Shown: positions 1 to 8,863, counted from the first letter of the stretch. The stretch: DNA of 43,562 nucleotides from Ureibacillus sinduriensis BLB-1 = JCM 15800 (GCF_000772955.1 NZ_JPVO01000032.1:1-43562); one strand, 5' to 3'. The notes: generated by a model from the sequence alone, not told the origin. Translations and numbers: made by a program.

Positions 1-300
1 AGTTTGTCACATTAAGATGCAGTTTGAGACATTTTTGGCTTGGTGAAATTACGATTTGTCTCATTGTGTATGTGTTTAGGACACTTTTAGCTTAAGTTGA
101 TTTTGGTTTGTCCCATTAGGGAGGATTTCGCGACACTTCGGGTTTGATCGTGCTTCGGTTTGTCACAATAAGATGCAGTTTGAGACATTTTGGCTTGGTG
201 AAGCTACGATTTGTCTCATTGTTTATGTGTTCGGGACACTTTTAACTCAAGATGATTTTGGTTTGTCACATTAGGGAGGATTTCATGTCACTTCGATTTT
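1..300. repeat. Degenerate tandem repeat, period about 156 bp, built from shorter TTTGTCNCATT-like units
   Basis: The block starting at 2 recurs at 158 with few substitutions and one indel, and a third copy begins near 312 before decaying. Inside each copy a shorter motif recurs every 20-35 bp in two forms: TTTGTCACATT, TTTGTCTCATT or TTTGTCCCATT, and the near-complement TTTGAGACATT or GGACACTTTT. Examples start near 4, 23, 54, 75, 108, 159, 180, 211 and 262. The array is cut by the window edge, so its true length is unknown. It lacks the constant-repeat/unique-spacer layout of a CRISPR. No function is known to me. Confidence 0.8.
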
Positions 301-435
301 AATCGCGCTTTGGTTTGGCATATTATGATAACCTTCCCCTCTATAAATAACCTCGCGAAGTGCTTCATTCACCCTATGATGACCTTCTCCCCAATTCGCA
401 TTTCTAATAACTTCAATCCGAAGCTTGGAATCCAT
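283..435 (-). CDS. Uncertain small ORF, 50 aa
   Basis: An ATG at 435 opens a 50-codon frame reading MDSKLRIEVI... and ending in ...IKIEVT. The composition is protein-like: mixed, charged, with no low-complexity stretch. A purine-rich GTGAAAGGA directly abuts the ATG, which is too close for a good ribosome site; an in-frame GTG nine bases upstream is an alternative start. The last codons run into the tandem repeat. I recognise no family. It could be a remnant of a longer gene or a chance ORF. Confidence 0.25.
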   Translation of the reverse strand: MDSKLRIEVIRNANWGEGHHRVNEALREVIYRGEGYHNMPNQSAIKIEVT

Positions 436-768
436 TCCTTTCACCCAAAATCACAATAATTCTTAAAAGGTTGTATTACTTTTCAAAATTAATCTTTATC
501 TTATATAATAATAGATATAAAGTATACTTGAAAAAACAATCCCACATCATTTTCAATTAGCTCACCCTATTTTCAATAAGTCGTATTCCTCATACATAAC
601 AAAAACTCTAAGTGATCTTATAAACCTGTTTAATGGCAAATATATTAAACCCCTCAACTTAACCTACACTGTTGTTTTCCTCGCCATCCCTTAATCAAGA
701 ATAACCGATCTCCATCGCAGTAAAAGTCAAATATTAAAAATAGTACATTAAATATAAACATTTCTTAA
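436..768. other. Intergenic, nothing recognised
   Basis: AT-rich stretch upstream of the catalase control region. I see no convincing ORF, RNA fold or repeat copy here on either strand. Confidence 0.5.
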
Positions 769-817
769 AAAGAATTATTATAATTTAGTAGAAATTATGA
801 TTTAGTTTTGTTATACT
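769..817 (+). promoter_or_regulatory. Candidate PerR box and sigma-A promoter of katA
   Basis: Positions 769-783 read AAAGAATTATTATAA, matching the PerR consensus TTANAATNATTATAA except at the first two bases. It abuts a possible promoter: -35 TAGAAA at 789-794, a 17-bp spacer and -10 TATACT at 812-817. The ribosome site AGGAGG at 844-849 sits 7 bases before the katA ATG. PerR control of katA is established in Bacillus subtilis; its use here is inferred from the match and position. Confidence 0.5.
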
Positions 818-856
818 CGTTTTTGAAGAGTTTTAATTTAATTAGGAGGTACAAAC

Positions 857-2350
857 ATGACAAACAATAACCAACGTTTGACTACTGCTACTGGTACTCC
901 AGTTGTAAGTAATGATGATGTATTAACAGCTGGTCGTCGTGGCCCAATTTTATTACAAGATGTTTTCTTAATTGAGAAATTAGCAAACTTTAACCGTGAA
1001 GTTATTCCGGAGCGCCGTATGCACGCTAAAGGTTCTGGTGCATTTGGTACATTCACAGTAACTCATGATATTACTAAATATACGAAAGCAAAAATCTTCT
1101 CTGAAGTTGGCAAGCAAACAGAAATGTTCGCTCGTTTCTCTACTGTTGCTGGTGAACGTGGAGCTGCTGACGCAGAGCGTGATATTCGTGGATTTGCACT
1201 TAAATTCTACACAGAAGAAGGTAACTGGGATTTAGTTGGTAACAACACACCTGTTTTCTTCTTCCGCGATCCATTACACTTCCCAGATCTAAACCACGTT
1301 GTTAAACGTGACCCAAAAACTAACATGCACAACGCTAATAGTAACTGGGATTTCTGGACAAGCCTACCAGAAGCATTACACCAAGTAACAATCGTAATGT
1401 CTGACCGTGGTATTCCAGATGGCTACCGTCACATGCACGGATTCGGTTCTCACACTTACTCAATGATTAACGCTGACAATGAGCGCGTGTATGTGAAGTT
1501 CCACTTCCGTACTGAACAAGGCATTAAAAACTTATCTGGCGAAGAAGCAGCAAAAGTAATCGGTCAGGACCGTGAATCTTCACAACGTGACCTATTCGAT
1601 TCTATCGAAAAAGGCGACTTCCCTAAATGGAAAATGTACATCCAAGTGATGACTGAAGAACAAGCTCGCAATTCTAAAGATAACCCATTCGATTTAACTA
1701 AAGTTTGGTACAAATCTGAATACCCACTAATTCCAGTTGGTGAATTCGAGTTAAACAAAAACGCTGAAAACTACTTCGCTGATGTTGAGCAAGCAGCATT
1801 CGCTCCATCTAACGTTGTACCAGGTATTGGTTTCTCTCCTGACCGTATGTTACAAGCGCGTCTATTTGCTTATCAAGATGCAACTCGTTACCGCTTAGGT
1901 GTAAATCATCACCAAATCCCGGTTAACCAACCACGTTGTCCATTCATGGTTTACCATCGCGATGGTCAAGGTCGTGTTGATGGAAACAATGGTAGTGCGA
2001 TTTCTTACTATCCAAACAGCTACGGTGCACTGCAAGCTCAACCACAATATAAAGAGCCTGCATTAGCATTAGATGGTGGTGCTGACATCTACGACTTCCG
2101 CGAAGATGACAACAACTACTTCGAGCAACCGGGTAAATTATTCAACTTAATGTCTGCAGAGCAAAAAGAAGTTTTATTCCAAAACACTGCAGAAAACTTA
2201 CAAGGTGTAGAAGAATTCATTCAACGCCGCCACATCTTACATTGCTACTTAGCTGATCCAGCTTATGGTGAAGGTGTTGCAAAAGCTCTTGGCTTAACTT
2301 TAGATGGCATGGACCTTTCAAACCCTTACTTAACTAAAGTAGGTCAATAA
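857..2350 (+). CDS. katA: Catalase (heme, clade 3 type)
   Basis: Cytoplasmic heme enzyme that converts hydrogen peroxide to water and oxygen. The 497-aa length is typical of small-subunit catalases. Catalytic residues are visible by family alignment: distal His56 in [12 protein letters not shown], distal Asn129 in [12 protein letters not shown], and proximal heme ligand Tyr339 in [14 protein letters not shown]. The start is fixed by AGGAGG seven bases upstream. Codon use is strongly biased to CGT, GGT and GCT, as in highly expressed genes. It is monocistronic, with a candidate PerR box upstream and a strong terminator downstream, suggesting peroxide induction. Confidence 0.97.
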   Translation: MTNNNQRLTTATGTPVVSNDDVLTAGRRGPILLQDVFLIEKLANFNREVIPERRMHAKGSGAFGTFTVTHDITKYTKAKIFSEVGKQTEMFARFSTVAGERGAADAERDIRGFALKFYTEEGNWDLVGNNTPVFFFRDPLHFPDLNHVVKRDPKTNMHNANSNWDFWTSLPEALHQVTIVMSDRGIPDGYRHMHGFGSHTYSMINADNERVYVKFHFRTEQGIKNLSGEEAAKVIGQDRESSQRDLFDSIEKGDFPKWKMYIQVMTEEQARNSKDNPFDLTKVWYKSEYPLIPVGEFELNKNAENYFADVEQAAFAPSNVVPGIGFSPDRMLQARLFAYQDATRYRLGVNHHQIPVNQPRCPFMVYHRDGQGRVDGNNGSAISYYPNSYGALQAQPQYKEPALALDGGADIYDFREDDNNYFEQPGKLFNLMSAEQKEVLFQNTAENLQGVEEFIQRRHILHCYLADPAYGEGVAKALGLTLDGMDLSNPYLTKVGQ

Positions 2351-2413
2351 TTGCAAAACGAGATAAGGTGTAATACAGGCTTATCTATTATTCATTGATA
2401 TCCAATCCAAACT

Positions 2414-2456
2414 AAAAGCTTCGCAATCTATTATTTATATGATTGCGAAGCTTTTT
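2414..2456 (+). terminator. Rho-independent terminator of katA
   Basis: A perfect 15-bp stem (2414-2428 with 2441-2455) around a 12-base loop, ending in a T-run. Confidence 0.9.
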
Positions 2457-2548
2457 CAAGATTTTATAACTGTGATCAAACTACTCCGGATGCAGCCTTG
2501 GACACTAAATTGCCAAGCTGGCACCCACTATTCATTCCCCCATACTAT

Positions 2549-3478
2549 TTAACCAAACAAGATCGTTGATAAATAGATGACAAACGTTACCGTTAAGCAG
2601 CTAACGATGGTAGAAAACAAAACGGTTTGCGCGGCAGTATTTGACTCGATATCGTACTCGAGCGCAAGGCTTGAGCTGTTTCTGGAAGTTGGGAATGAAC
2701 TCGCGATTAACAGCGACTGCGCCACCACCCCATCAATTCCCAAACAATAAATGACAACCAAAGCCATGGCCGGCCCAATAATCAGTCTCGTGAAACAACT
2801 GATCAAGATCGTTTTATTTATCATAGTCCTTAGTTCAATTTGAGCAAGCTGCGCGCCAAGTGTAATCAGTGCCATGGCAACAAACCCGTCGGAAATATGA
2901 TCAAGAGGAATTCGGAACGATTGCGGTATTTCAACATTAAAGATATTCAGCAATACTCCTAAAATTAGGGCATGAACAATCGGCATTTTCAAAAAGTCTT
3001 TAAAGATTTCCTTCCCCGATTTGGTCGCTGAGATTAGATTGTACAAACCATATGTATAGGTCGTCATATTTTGGAAAATTACGAGGATTACCTGAATTGC
3101 AACCCCTATAGGTTGGGCAGCAAAAACCAATTGGGCTACCGGGATTCCGTAATTTCCTGAATTAATCAGGACAACACTATTTTTAAAGACAGCTGATTCC
3201 CTTCTGTCAAGACCAAGAAATTTGGCAATATAATGGCTCAAAATCATTTGACTCCCGATAAAAATGATTATAAATAATGCCACTTGCCCAAGTACGGTCA
3301 ATTGGATAGAGGTTTCGTAAATATTTAGAAAAACCGCTATAGGCATAAAACAATACGTGAGCAACTGAGACATTGCTTTTAGATTAAATTGGAACTTCTT
3401 CTGTAATCCCACACCAATCACCAACAACACCAAAATCGGTGCGACGATTTGGAAGAATATCATAGATAAGTAGGTCAT
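2549..3478 (-). CDS. AEC-family (auxin efflux carrier/malonate-type) transporter
   Basis: Integral membrane protein of 309 aa with about ten hydrophobic helices, the usual AEC size. Typical features are the helix-breaking NSGNYGIPVAQL stretch in the middle of the first half and the GxxLAxxSL-like region ITLGAQLAQIEL in the second half. Bacterial members export or import organic anions such as malate or malonate, or auxin-like compounds; the substrate here cannot be told from sequence. It stands alone, convergent with katA, and no regulator is adjacent. Confidence 0.85.
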   Translation of the reverse strand: MTYLSMIFFQIVAPILVLLVIGVGLQKKFQFNLKAMSQLLTYCFMPIAVFLNIYETSIQLTVLGQVALFIIIFIGSQMILSHYIAKFLGLDRRESAVFKNSVVLINSGNYGIPVAQLVFAAQPIGVAIQVILVIFQNMTTYTYGLYNLISATKSGKEIFKDFLKMPIVHALILGVLLNIFNVEIPQSFRIPLDHISDGFVAMALITLGAQLAQIELRTMINKTILISCFTRLIIGPAMALVVIYCLGIDGVVAQSLLIASSFPTSRNSSSLALEYDIESNTAAQTVLFSTIVSCLTVTFVIYLSTILFG

Positions 3479-3704
3479 CGTCCATTCATCCTTTCCATGA
3501 GCACGGCTTAATTATTTTTATTTTACCTCTTTCTCAGTTGATAAGATATATGAGAATAACACCTAGCAAATGTACCGCTTATTCAAGAACGTCTCGGAAG
3601 ATCCAAACTCTCTACTCAGAAAAGTGAATATTGCGTACTATAATCGATAAGCTACCGTGCAATTATAGCAGATTATGATTTTTGGAATTGCCAGGAGGGA
3701 ACGA

Positions 3705-3773
3705 ATGGATTGCCAGCACTTCCCTAACTCTGTTACCATCAAAGTAAATCCAACTAAACGAGGTTATTTATGA
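3705..3773 (+). CDS. 22-codon ORF translationally coupled to the next gene
   Basis: A strong AGGAGG at 3693-3698 precedes an ATG that opens a 22-codon frame, MDCQHFPNSV...KRGYL. Its TGA overlaps the ATG of the following 62-aa gene (ATGA arrangement). This ribosome site is better than that of the following gene, so the short ORF may act as a leader that delivers ribosomes to it. The peptide is soluble and slightly basic with no recognised motif. It may be a real microprotein, a coupling device only, or chance. Confidence 0.45.
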   Translation: MDCQHFPNSVTIKVNPTKRGYL

Positions 3774-3958
3774 AAACACGTAGTAATAAAAAGCACTTCT
3801 ACATATGTCTTTTTATCTCTGTCCTATTTACAATCAGTTTAATAAGGAGTTATTCCAATACCGGTGAATTGCCGATTGGAAGCGTTATATTTACAGTTGT
3901 TGTTTATATTGCAACAATTCTATCGGCATTGACGTTAAAGAGTGCTCCTAAAAAATAA
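3770..3958 (+). CDS. Small membrane protein, 62 aa, unknown
   Basis: A basic N-terminus (MKTRSNKKH) is followed by two hydrophobic helices, about residues 10-26 and 36-56, and a basic tail SAPKK. This fits a small inner-membrane hairpin protein with both ends inside. The ribosome site is modest (GAGG about 6 bases before the ATG), and a 22-codon ORF overlaps its start. It is followed closely by a good terminator, which supports a real transcription unit. No family recognised. Confidence 0.6.
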   Translation: MKTRSNKKHFYICLFISVLFTISLIRSYSNTGELPIGSVIFTVVVYIATILSALTLKSAPKK

Positions 3959-4003
3959 AAGCGTCTATAAAGGGGAGACTTCCCCCTTTACAAGACGTTT
4001 TTT
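3957..4003 (+). terminator. Rho-independent terminator
   Basis: The inner stem TAAAGGGG/CCCCCTTTA and outer arms GCGTCT/AGACGT are followed by a T-run near 3998-4003. It ends the small membrane protein unit. Confidence 0.8.
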
Positions 4004-4064
4004 ATAATAGTAATTTGATGAAATTTGTAAATTTCAGTTTTTTGCACAATGAAGCCTAATTTTT

Positions 4065-4073
4065 TGGTATATT
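4065..4073 (+). promoter_or_regulatory. Candidate extended -10 promoter element
   Basis: TGGTATATT fits the extended -10 pattern TGnTATAAT with one mismatch. Transcription would start near 4080, downstream of the ATG at 4049, which favours the later start at 4106 for the next gene. Confidence 0.35.
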
Positions 4074-4105
4074 TTGATTATCATTCTTTTGGAAGGAAGA
4101 TTACA

Positions 4106-5566
4106 ATGCTAAAAGTTGATGAATCGCTACTGAACACTTCTAAAGGGATGGTTGGAGAAGCTCTTGAAAGTGCAATATTGAGCTTGACTCCAAGTGGGGG
4201 ATTCCATCATGACATTTTTGGCGCGCTACTTCCGATTGAAACTATACTGGTGAGTAAAACGAGAGCCCAAAACCTTCTCTTCTCAGTTGCTAAAAAATAC
4301 TGGGGAAACATAGATTTATTTTTACATTCAACCTTGCATGAGACGGCAATAGATCTTGAAAGTGCCAATGATCGTTTAGCAGCATTTTTCTCTACTCAAG
4401 CAGGTAAGAAAGCTGTTTGGGATTATATCACCATCCACAACCGGTTGGAGTTTGATAATTTGATCGCGCTTGTTTTCGGGAAGGAAATAAAGTTATCTAA
4501 ATCAAGATCTGTCGGAGGATTAAGAAAGCTTTATCTTTATCAAGTCGGCAATAAATATTTCTTGCATACAGTCCTTAATGATACTTACAAGTTTTGGGAT
4601 ATCCTGTTTATAAAAAAAATATATTCTTTATTTATGCAAACCCCGCTGGATAATATCCATAATGCCAATGAATTAATAAAGCACTTTAAATCATTACTAG
4701 AAATCCATTTAACGCTAAATCAATCAGTCATCATCACCAATCATTTAATAGCCTTTATAGATCAGGAAAATATTCGTTCATATCATTTAAAAGAGCTTCA
4801 TCTATATAATTTAATCTCGCATTTTAATGGCGGAAAACGACACTTTCGGAAAGTAGATTCGCTGATCGAAGAAATAGTTGCTTCTTGGGGGAAAGGAAAA
4901 TGGGCTCTATCTGAGAAGGAATATACGCTTTTGTCCTATATTCGAGCTATCACTGCTTCAGAGCATAACGATGCGTCCAGCGTTATTGAATATGGCAGTT
5001 ACTTAATTACGAATGACCGATTAATCAATCATGCCATCGAACTATTCTTAGAATATAGTGATGTCCTGCCCCATTTAAAGCCTGAACCGGACACACTCGT
5101 AAAACGTTATGATAAAAACTACTTAGAACAAATCTTTTATGTCCTCATTGACGCACTTGTCCAGAATAGCAAATATCATGAGGTTGTTGAACTGCTGAAA
5201 CAACATGAAATTGCTTCATGCGCCAGTCTTTATGCATATTTTAACCGTGAGCACTCAGACCAAAATGCAATCTTCAAAATCGAAGCTACTGTACAACGTG
5301 ATATTGCTTATATTGTCGATAATTCGCCCCAACATGTTGTACAGTCCATCGAAATTTGGTTACAAAACTATCCAGACGAGCAAAGCCGCTATTTTGAAAT
5401 TGCCCTTATGACATCAAAACATCTATGCAACATCCTAAAATCACTTTTTGTTACGCAGCACTATGAGCTATTTGAGAAATTAATAGAAGTATACAAAAAA
5501 TATTTAGTAATAGATGCACACTTTAGTGATTTAAGAGACTTTGTTTCTGCCCATGTAAATAGCTGA
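4106..5566 (+). CDS. Hypothetical helical protein, 486 aa
   Basis: Not recognised. The start at 4106 (MLKVDESLLN) is preferred to an ATG at 4049 because GGAAGGAAGA lies just upstream and the likely promoter falls between the two. The protein is soluble, without signal peptide or membrane helix, and appears almost entirely alpha-helical, with repeated short Leu-rich helices from about residue 190 on; this resembles a TPR- or HEAT-like solenoid but no repeat consensus is clear. No catalytic motif was seen. Its last 36 bp overlap the end of the convergent gene at 5531. Confidence 0.8.
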   Translation: MLKVDESLLNTSKGMVGEALESAILSLTPSGGFHHDIFGALLPIETILVSKTRAQNLLFSVAKKYWGNIDLFLHSTLHETAIDLESANDRLAAFFSTQAGKKAVWDYITIHNRLEFDNLIALVFGKEIKLSKSRSVGGLRKLYLYQVGNKYFLHTVLNDTYKFWDILFIKKIYSLFMQTPLDNIHNANELIKHFKSLLEIHLTLNQSVIITNHLIAFIDQENIRSYHLKELHLYNLISHFNGGKRHFRKVDSLIEEIVASWGKGKWALSEKEYTLLSYIRAITASEHNDASSVIEYGSYLITNDRLINHAIELFLEYSDVLPHLKPEPDTLVKRYDKNYLEQIFYVLIDALVQNSKYHEVVELLKQHEIASCASLYAYFNREHSDQNAIFKIEATVQRDIAYIVDNSPQHVVQSIEIWLQNYPDEQSRYFEIALMTSKHLCNILKSLFVTQHYELFEKLIEVYKKYLVIDAHFSDLRDFVSAHVNS

Positions 5567-6145
5567 TAGGGCGAATGCATGGATAGAAGCAAGTCTTTTT
5601 TTCTTTTGCTTTTCTTCACTGCAATAACCGATGAAATTTTCCACTTTTCCTTTATAGACAAATGTTAAATATGGTAAATGTACAAAATCGTACGGTTTCA
5701 TGAAGTATGGGCATTTTCCATAAAGCGGGAGATCTGCTTCTTCGAATAAAGTTGCTATAAATTGAGAGCAGAAAAAAGCTCTCTCCCTTTTTATTTTCAC
5801 ACGGCAAGCAACACCAAATAACCCTATGAAATTATATTTATATTCATTTTTATTTTGTTTATAGTAAGCTATTCTATTTTTTAGAATAGCATATTGGTGT
5901 TCTGTTACAGGACAAGCAAAAATTACGCAGTTGGATTCTCTTAGCAGGGTTGATGATGGATTTTCATGAACAAAACCGCCGATCCAAGGATTATTAATAT
6001 TTTTCCTCCCGAAACTATACATCTCTTTTAACTCCGCATCGAAGGAGATTGAGACATGATTGAAATCATGCTGCGTATAGATCTGGATAGCCTTTGATAA
6101 TACCGTTTTTGTTTTCGTTAGCACAATATAAATCGTTTTGTTCAT
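5531..6145 (-). CDS. YiiX-like permuted papain-fold (NlpC/P60 superfamily) protein
   Basis: 204 aa from the ATG at 6145 (MNKTIYIVLT), preceded by GGGGTGA; a TTG at 6166 would add seven residues but lacks a better site. The order of likely catalytic residues, His30 in FNHVSISFD and then Cys126 in FFCSQFIATLFEEADLP, is that of the circularly permuted NlpC/P60 group (YiiX/YycO-like), where His precedes Cys. Members are cysteine hydrolases or acyltransferases acting on amide or lipid substrates. No signal peptide is seen, so a cytoplasmic role is likely. The 3' end overlaps the convergent hypothetical gene by 36 bp. Confidence 0.65.
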   Translation of the reverse strand: MNKTIYIVLTKTKTVLSKAIQIYTQHDFNHVSISFDAELKEMYSFGRKNINNPWIGGFVHENPSSTLLRESNCVIFACPVTEHQYAILKNRIAYYKQNKNEYKYNFIGLFGVACRVKIKRERAFFCSQFIATLFEEADLPLYGKCPYFMKPYDFVHLPYLTFVYKGKVENFIGYCSEEKQKKKRLASIHAFALSAIYMGRNKVS

Positions 6146-6263
6146 TTCATCACCCCGCAAACTCAATCTACTCTCTATAATAACAAGAAATTGTTAAGAA
6201 TAAATTAATAAAAATATGAAGATTTCCTTAATTTTGGAACCTCACTAACAAATACGTTTCAAA

Positions 6264-6306
6264 ATAAAAAAAGTTTCAAAAGGAGGCGCCTTATTCAGAC
6301 ACCCCC
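6264..6306 (-). terminator. Rho-independent terminator of the CaiB-type gene
   Basis: Read on the minus strand, GGGGGTGTC pairs with GGCGCCTCC through nine pairs including three G-U wobbles, with a 7-base loop and a downstream T-run. Confidence 0.65.
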
Positions 6307-6317
6307 ATATAATTCAT

Positions 6318-7499
6318 TTATTCCAACACTCCACTTTCATTTAACCACTTGATTTGTTCCTCTGAGTAGCCGATCGATATCAAAATTTCTTGTGTATGTT
6401 CACCGAGCTTAGCCCCTGCAAAGCTATAGATAGGCTCCATTTGATCAAATTTTATGGCAGCCCCAATTTGCTTTTGCAGACGACCATCCGCCAAAGGAAC
6501 GTCAACAACCATATTACGCGCTTGAATTTGTGGATGGTTGATAGCCTCCTCGAATGTTAAAACCGGTTCGACACAGCCATTAAAATCTTCGATAATTTCG
6601 AGCCATTCATCAAAATTTTTCGTTAGGAACGCATCTTTTATCGCTTCTTTATAACGTTTTTGAGTATAGGATGAATCATTGAATGTACTTTGAATCAACT
6701 CCGGTATATCTAGCGCCTCACATAAAAGCTTTCTAAATTGCGGCTCCAAGCTGCCGACAGAGAAATAACGGCCATCCTTTGTTTGATAGTAGTCGTAAAA
6801 GGTACCCCCGTTTAATATCTCTTCTTCAGGCCTCGGCAATTGCCCACTTGATAAGAACGAAGTCCCATATAAAGCATTGAAGGTAAATGCCGCATCGGTC
6901 ATGGAGACATCAATTAATCTTCCTTCACCTGTTTGTTCACGATGTAAAGCTGCAGCGAGCACCCCTACTGCTGCATGTAATGATCCCCCAGCGATATCTG
7001 CAATTTGAATCCCCATAGCTACCGGCTTTTTTCCCTTTAACCGGGAATGATCAAGCACCCCTGCTATCGAGAGGTAATTATTATCATGACCTGGTCGGTA
7101 CTGATAAGGTCCACTTTGTCCATAACCAGTGATTGAACAAAAAATAAGCCTAGGATTTACTTCTTTTAAAGTTGCATAATCCATCCCTAAACGCTTCATC
7201 ACCCCGGGTCGAAATCCTTCAATGACAATATCATATTCATGAATTAAAGATTTTACGATTTCGACGGCTTCCGTTGTTTTCAAATTGAGTGTAAGCGATT
7301 TCTTGGAACGGTTTAAATGCTGATGAATGTAGGATTCCTTATCCTCATCATAAGGTGGCATAATGCGCATCATTTCCACTCTTCTTGAAGATTCAACATG
7401 AATTACATCCGCCCCATAATCAGCAAACATCATCGTTGTAAAAGCCCCTGGCAATAATGAAGAAAAGTCGAGAATTTTTAATCCCTTTAAAATCGTCAT
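6318..7499 (-). CDS. CaiB/BaiF-type (class III) CoA-transferase
   Basis: 393 aa from the ATG at 7499 (MTILKGLKIL), which has GGGGGATGGGAAG upstream; a frame-extending ATG at 7535 has none. Class III CoA-transferases move CoA between carboxylic acids through an aspartyl-CoA mixed anhydride; alpha-methylacyl-CoA racemases share the fold. Family landmarks are DFSSLLPGAFTTMMFADYGADVIHVE near the N-terminus, the HLNRSKKSLTLNLK segment, FCSITGYGQSGPY, and the expected nucleophile Asp in IDVSMTDAAF. No acyl-CoA synthetase, dehydrogenase or decarboxylase partner is adjacent, so the substrate is unknown. Confidence 0.9.
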   Translation of the reverse strand: MTILKGLKILDFSSLLPGAFTTMMFADYGADVIHVESSRRVEMMRIMPPYDEDKESYIHQHLNRSKKSLTLNLKTTEAVEIVKSLIHEYDIVIEGFRPGVMKRLGMDYATLKEVNPRLIFCSITGYGQSGPYQYRPGHDNNYLSIAGVLDHSRLKGKKPVAMGIQIADIAGGSLHAAVGVLAAALHREQTGEGRLIDVSMTDAAFTFNALYGTSFLSSGQLPRPEEEILNGGTFYDYYQTKDGRYFSVGSLEPQFRKLLCEALDIPELIQSTFNDSSYTQKRYKEAIKDAFLTKNFDEWLEIIEDFNGCVEPVLTFEEAINHPQIQARNMVVDVPLADGRLQKQIGAAIKFDQMEPIYSFAGAKLGEHTQEILISIGYSEEQIKWLNESGVLE

Positions 7500-7782
7500 C
7501 TTCCCATCCCCCTTAGTACAAAATGAATTGTACAATGCATATAATGTTATAATACAGTTTAAAATTTAATTATCAGTATTATAACAGAATGTTCCGTATA
7601 TTTGTATATGAAAGAAATATTCATGTATTATTATCTGAAAATTATATGGGGGGTACGGAATAATTATGAATAAGCCGCACCTTTCTATCCTGAGCTTTTC
7701 AGTGTGAAGTTTAAATTGTGCGTTTAATTTCCATCAAGTTAGTTTTATTATCCGACTTGAACTCCTTGCATTGGATTGCATG

Positions 7783-8502
7783 TTATTTCGAATCTAATCT
7801 AAACCCTTCAAACAAACGTCCTCCGTAGGGCTGTAAAATTTGATCTACTAAGTCGATAATTTTAGACTTATCATCTTTCTTATAAAAGGTATCTAATGCA
7901 TCTACAAACTGACTTGCAAATAATTTATCTAAGTTGTTCAACTCTCGTATGATCCATTTCGAAGAGCCTATCCAACAACCATTACTCCTTAAAACAAATT
8001 CCTGAATCATATCCGTCAATGTATTGGCTATCATCAGTTCTTCAGCTCTAGTAGTAGAACCAATAAAATCGTCGAGTACGTCGGTGATAAAGTACCTTTT
8101 AATTTGAATTATTTCTGAATTCCATATTTCAGGACCCTCGCTCAAAATAATATTGGCTTCCCTTTTAATCTGCTGAATAACACCAAGATCTCTAATGATA
8201 ATCCCCTCTGAGATCATTCTTGGTAAGGAAGGTCTTGCTCTTTTAGAATCCTCTTCGAAAAATTGTTTATATGAAGATAAATTATGAACAAAAACTTCAA
8301 TTGCCCATTCAAATTCCATGATTGATTGTCTATAGGAGGCTAGAATATTGTCGTCGAATATTACAATATCAAGGTCGGAAGTATCCGTATCCTCCCCTCT
8401 TACAACACTTCCAGCGAGCAGTGCACCTTGGCAATTTGGAAAATTCTTATCTATAAATTGTTTGGCTGCATAGAGAGGTTTAAGTCTCTTTTTAGTGTCC
8501 AT
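7783..8502 (-). CDS. Nucleotidyltransferase-domain protein
   Basis: 239 aa. The N-terminal domain carries the polymerase-beta-type signature GSVVRGEDTDTSDLD (Gly31-Ser32, metal ligands Asp43 and Asp45), as in kanamycin nucleotidyltransferase-like and MNT proteins. The C-terminal half is helical, as in substrate-binding domains of these enzymes. It probably transfers a nucleoside monophosphate to a small molecule or protein; resistance to an aminoglycoside is possible but not shown. No HEPN partner is next to it, which argues against a MNT/HEPN toxin-antitoxin pair. A good AGGGGG lies before the ATG. Confidence 0.75.
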   Translation of the reverse strand: MDTKKRLKPLYAAKQFIDKNFPNCQGALLAGSVVRGEDTDTSDLDIVIFDDNILASYRQSIMEFEWAIEVFVHNLSSYKQFFEEDSKRARPSLPRMISEGIIIRDLGVIQQIKREANIILSEGPEIWNSEIIQIKRYFITDVLDDFIGSTTRAEELMIANTLTDMIQEFVLRSNGCWIGSSKWIIRELNNLDKLFASQFVDALDTFYKKDDKSKIIDLVDQILQPYGGRLFEGFRLDSK

Positions 8503-8749
8503 ATGATCCCCCTAATTTCAACTTCATTATCATTGTACATTGGAAATATTATACATATAGACATTGATTTTTCCTAGACATACTTCAACAAACTTTCGAA
8601 TTCCCCCATCCCGTTCTTCTCTTGGAAATTATTAAGTTTATTAATTATTATTAAGACTTTGTAAAACCACTCCCTTTTTAATAAATTTACAGTATGATTA
8701 ATTCAGAGCTAGAAGCTATCATTCATGGCAATAGCTCCCTTTATACGTG
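8503..8749. other. Intergenic, possible short transcript leading to a strong hairpin
   Basis: Part of a 361-bp gene-free stretch. An 18-codon frame (8695-8751, MINSELEAII...) ends just as the 8750 hairpin begins, but no ribosome site precedes it. No annotated gene on this strand would use that terminator, so a small RNA or decayed gene may lie here. Confidence 0.3.
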
Positions 8750-8795
8750 AAATAGCCTAGCTCCCCGTGTTGGCAGCTAGGCTATTTATATTTTA
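8750..8795 (+). terminator. Strong hairpin terminator without an assigned gene
   Basis: A perfect 13-bp stem, 8750-8762 with 8775-8787, around a 12-base loop, followed by TATATTTTAA. Both neighbouring genes are on the minus strand. Confidence 0.7.
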
Positions 8796-8824
8796 ATATG
8801 TTGTATAAATCCCACCCAATATTG

Positions 8825-8855
8825 AAAAAAGAGGTACAACTATAAGTTGCACCTC
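8825..8855 (-). terminator. Rho-independent terminator
   Basis: On the minus strand GAGGTGCAACT pairs with AGTTGTACCTC (one wobble) over a short loop, followed by six T. It ends the small acidic protein gene. Confidence 0.75.
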
Positions 8856-8863
8856 CTGTTAGG

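Noticed and set aside
1..300. CRISPR array
   Set aside because: Repeats are degenerate, in tandem with a 156-bp period, with no constant-length unique spacers and no cas genes nearby.
838..1056. Minus-strand ORF opposite the start of katA
   Set aside because: Antisense shadow of a strongly codon-biased gene, without a ribosome site or recognisable domain.
4049..4105. N-terminal extension of the hypothetical gene from ATG 4049
   Set aside because: It has no ribosome site and would begin before the likely promoter; the ATG at 4106 has a good site.
7783..8502. MNT/HEPN toxin-antitoxin pair
   Set aside because: The nucleotidyltransferase is larger than typical MNT antitoxins and no HEPN gene is adjacent.
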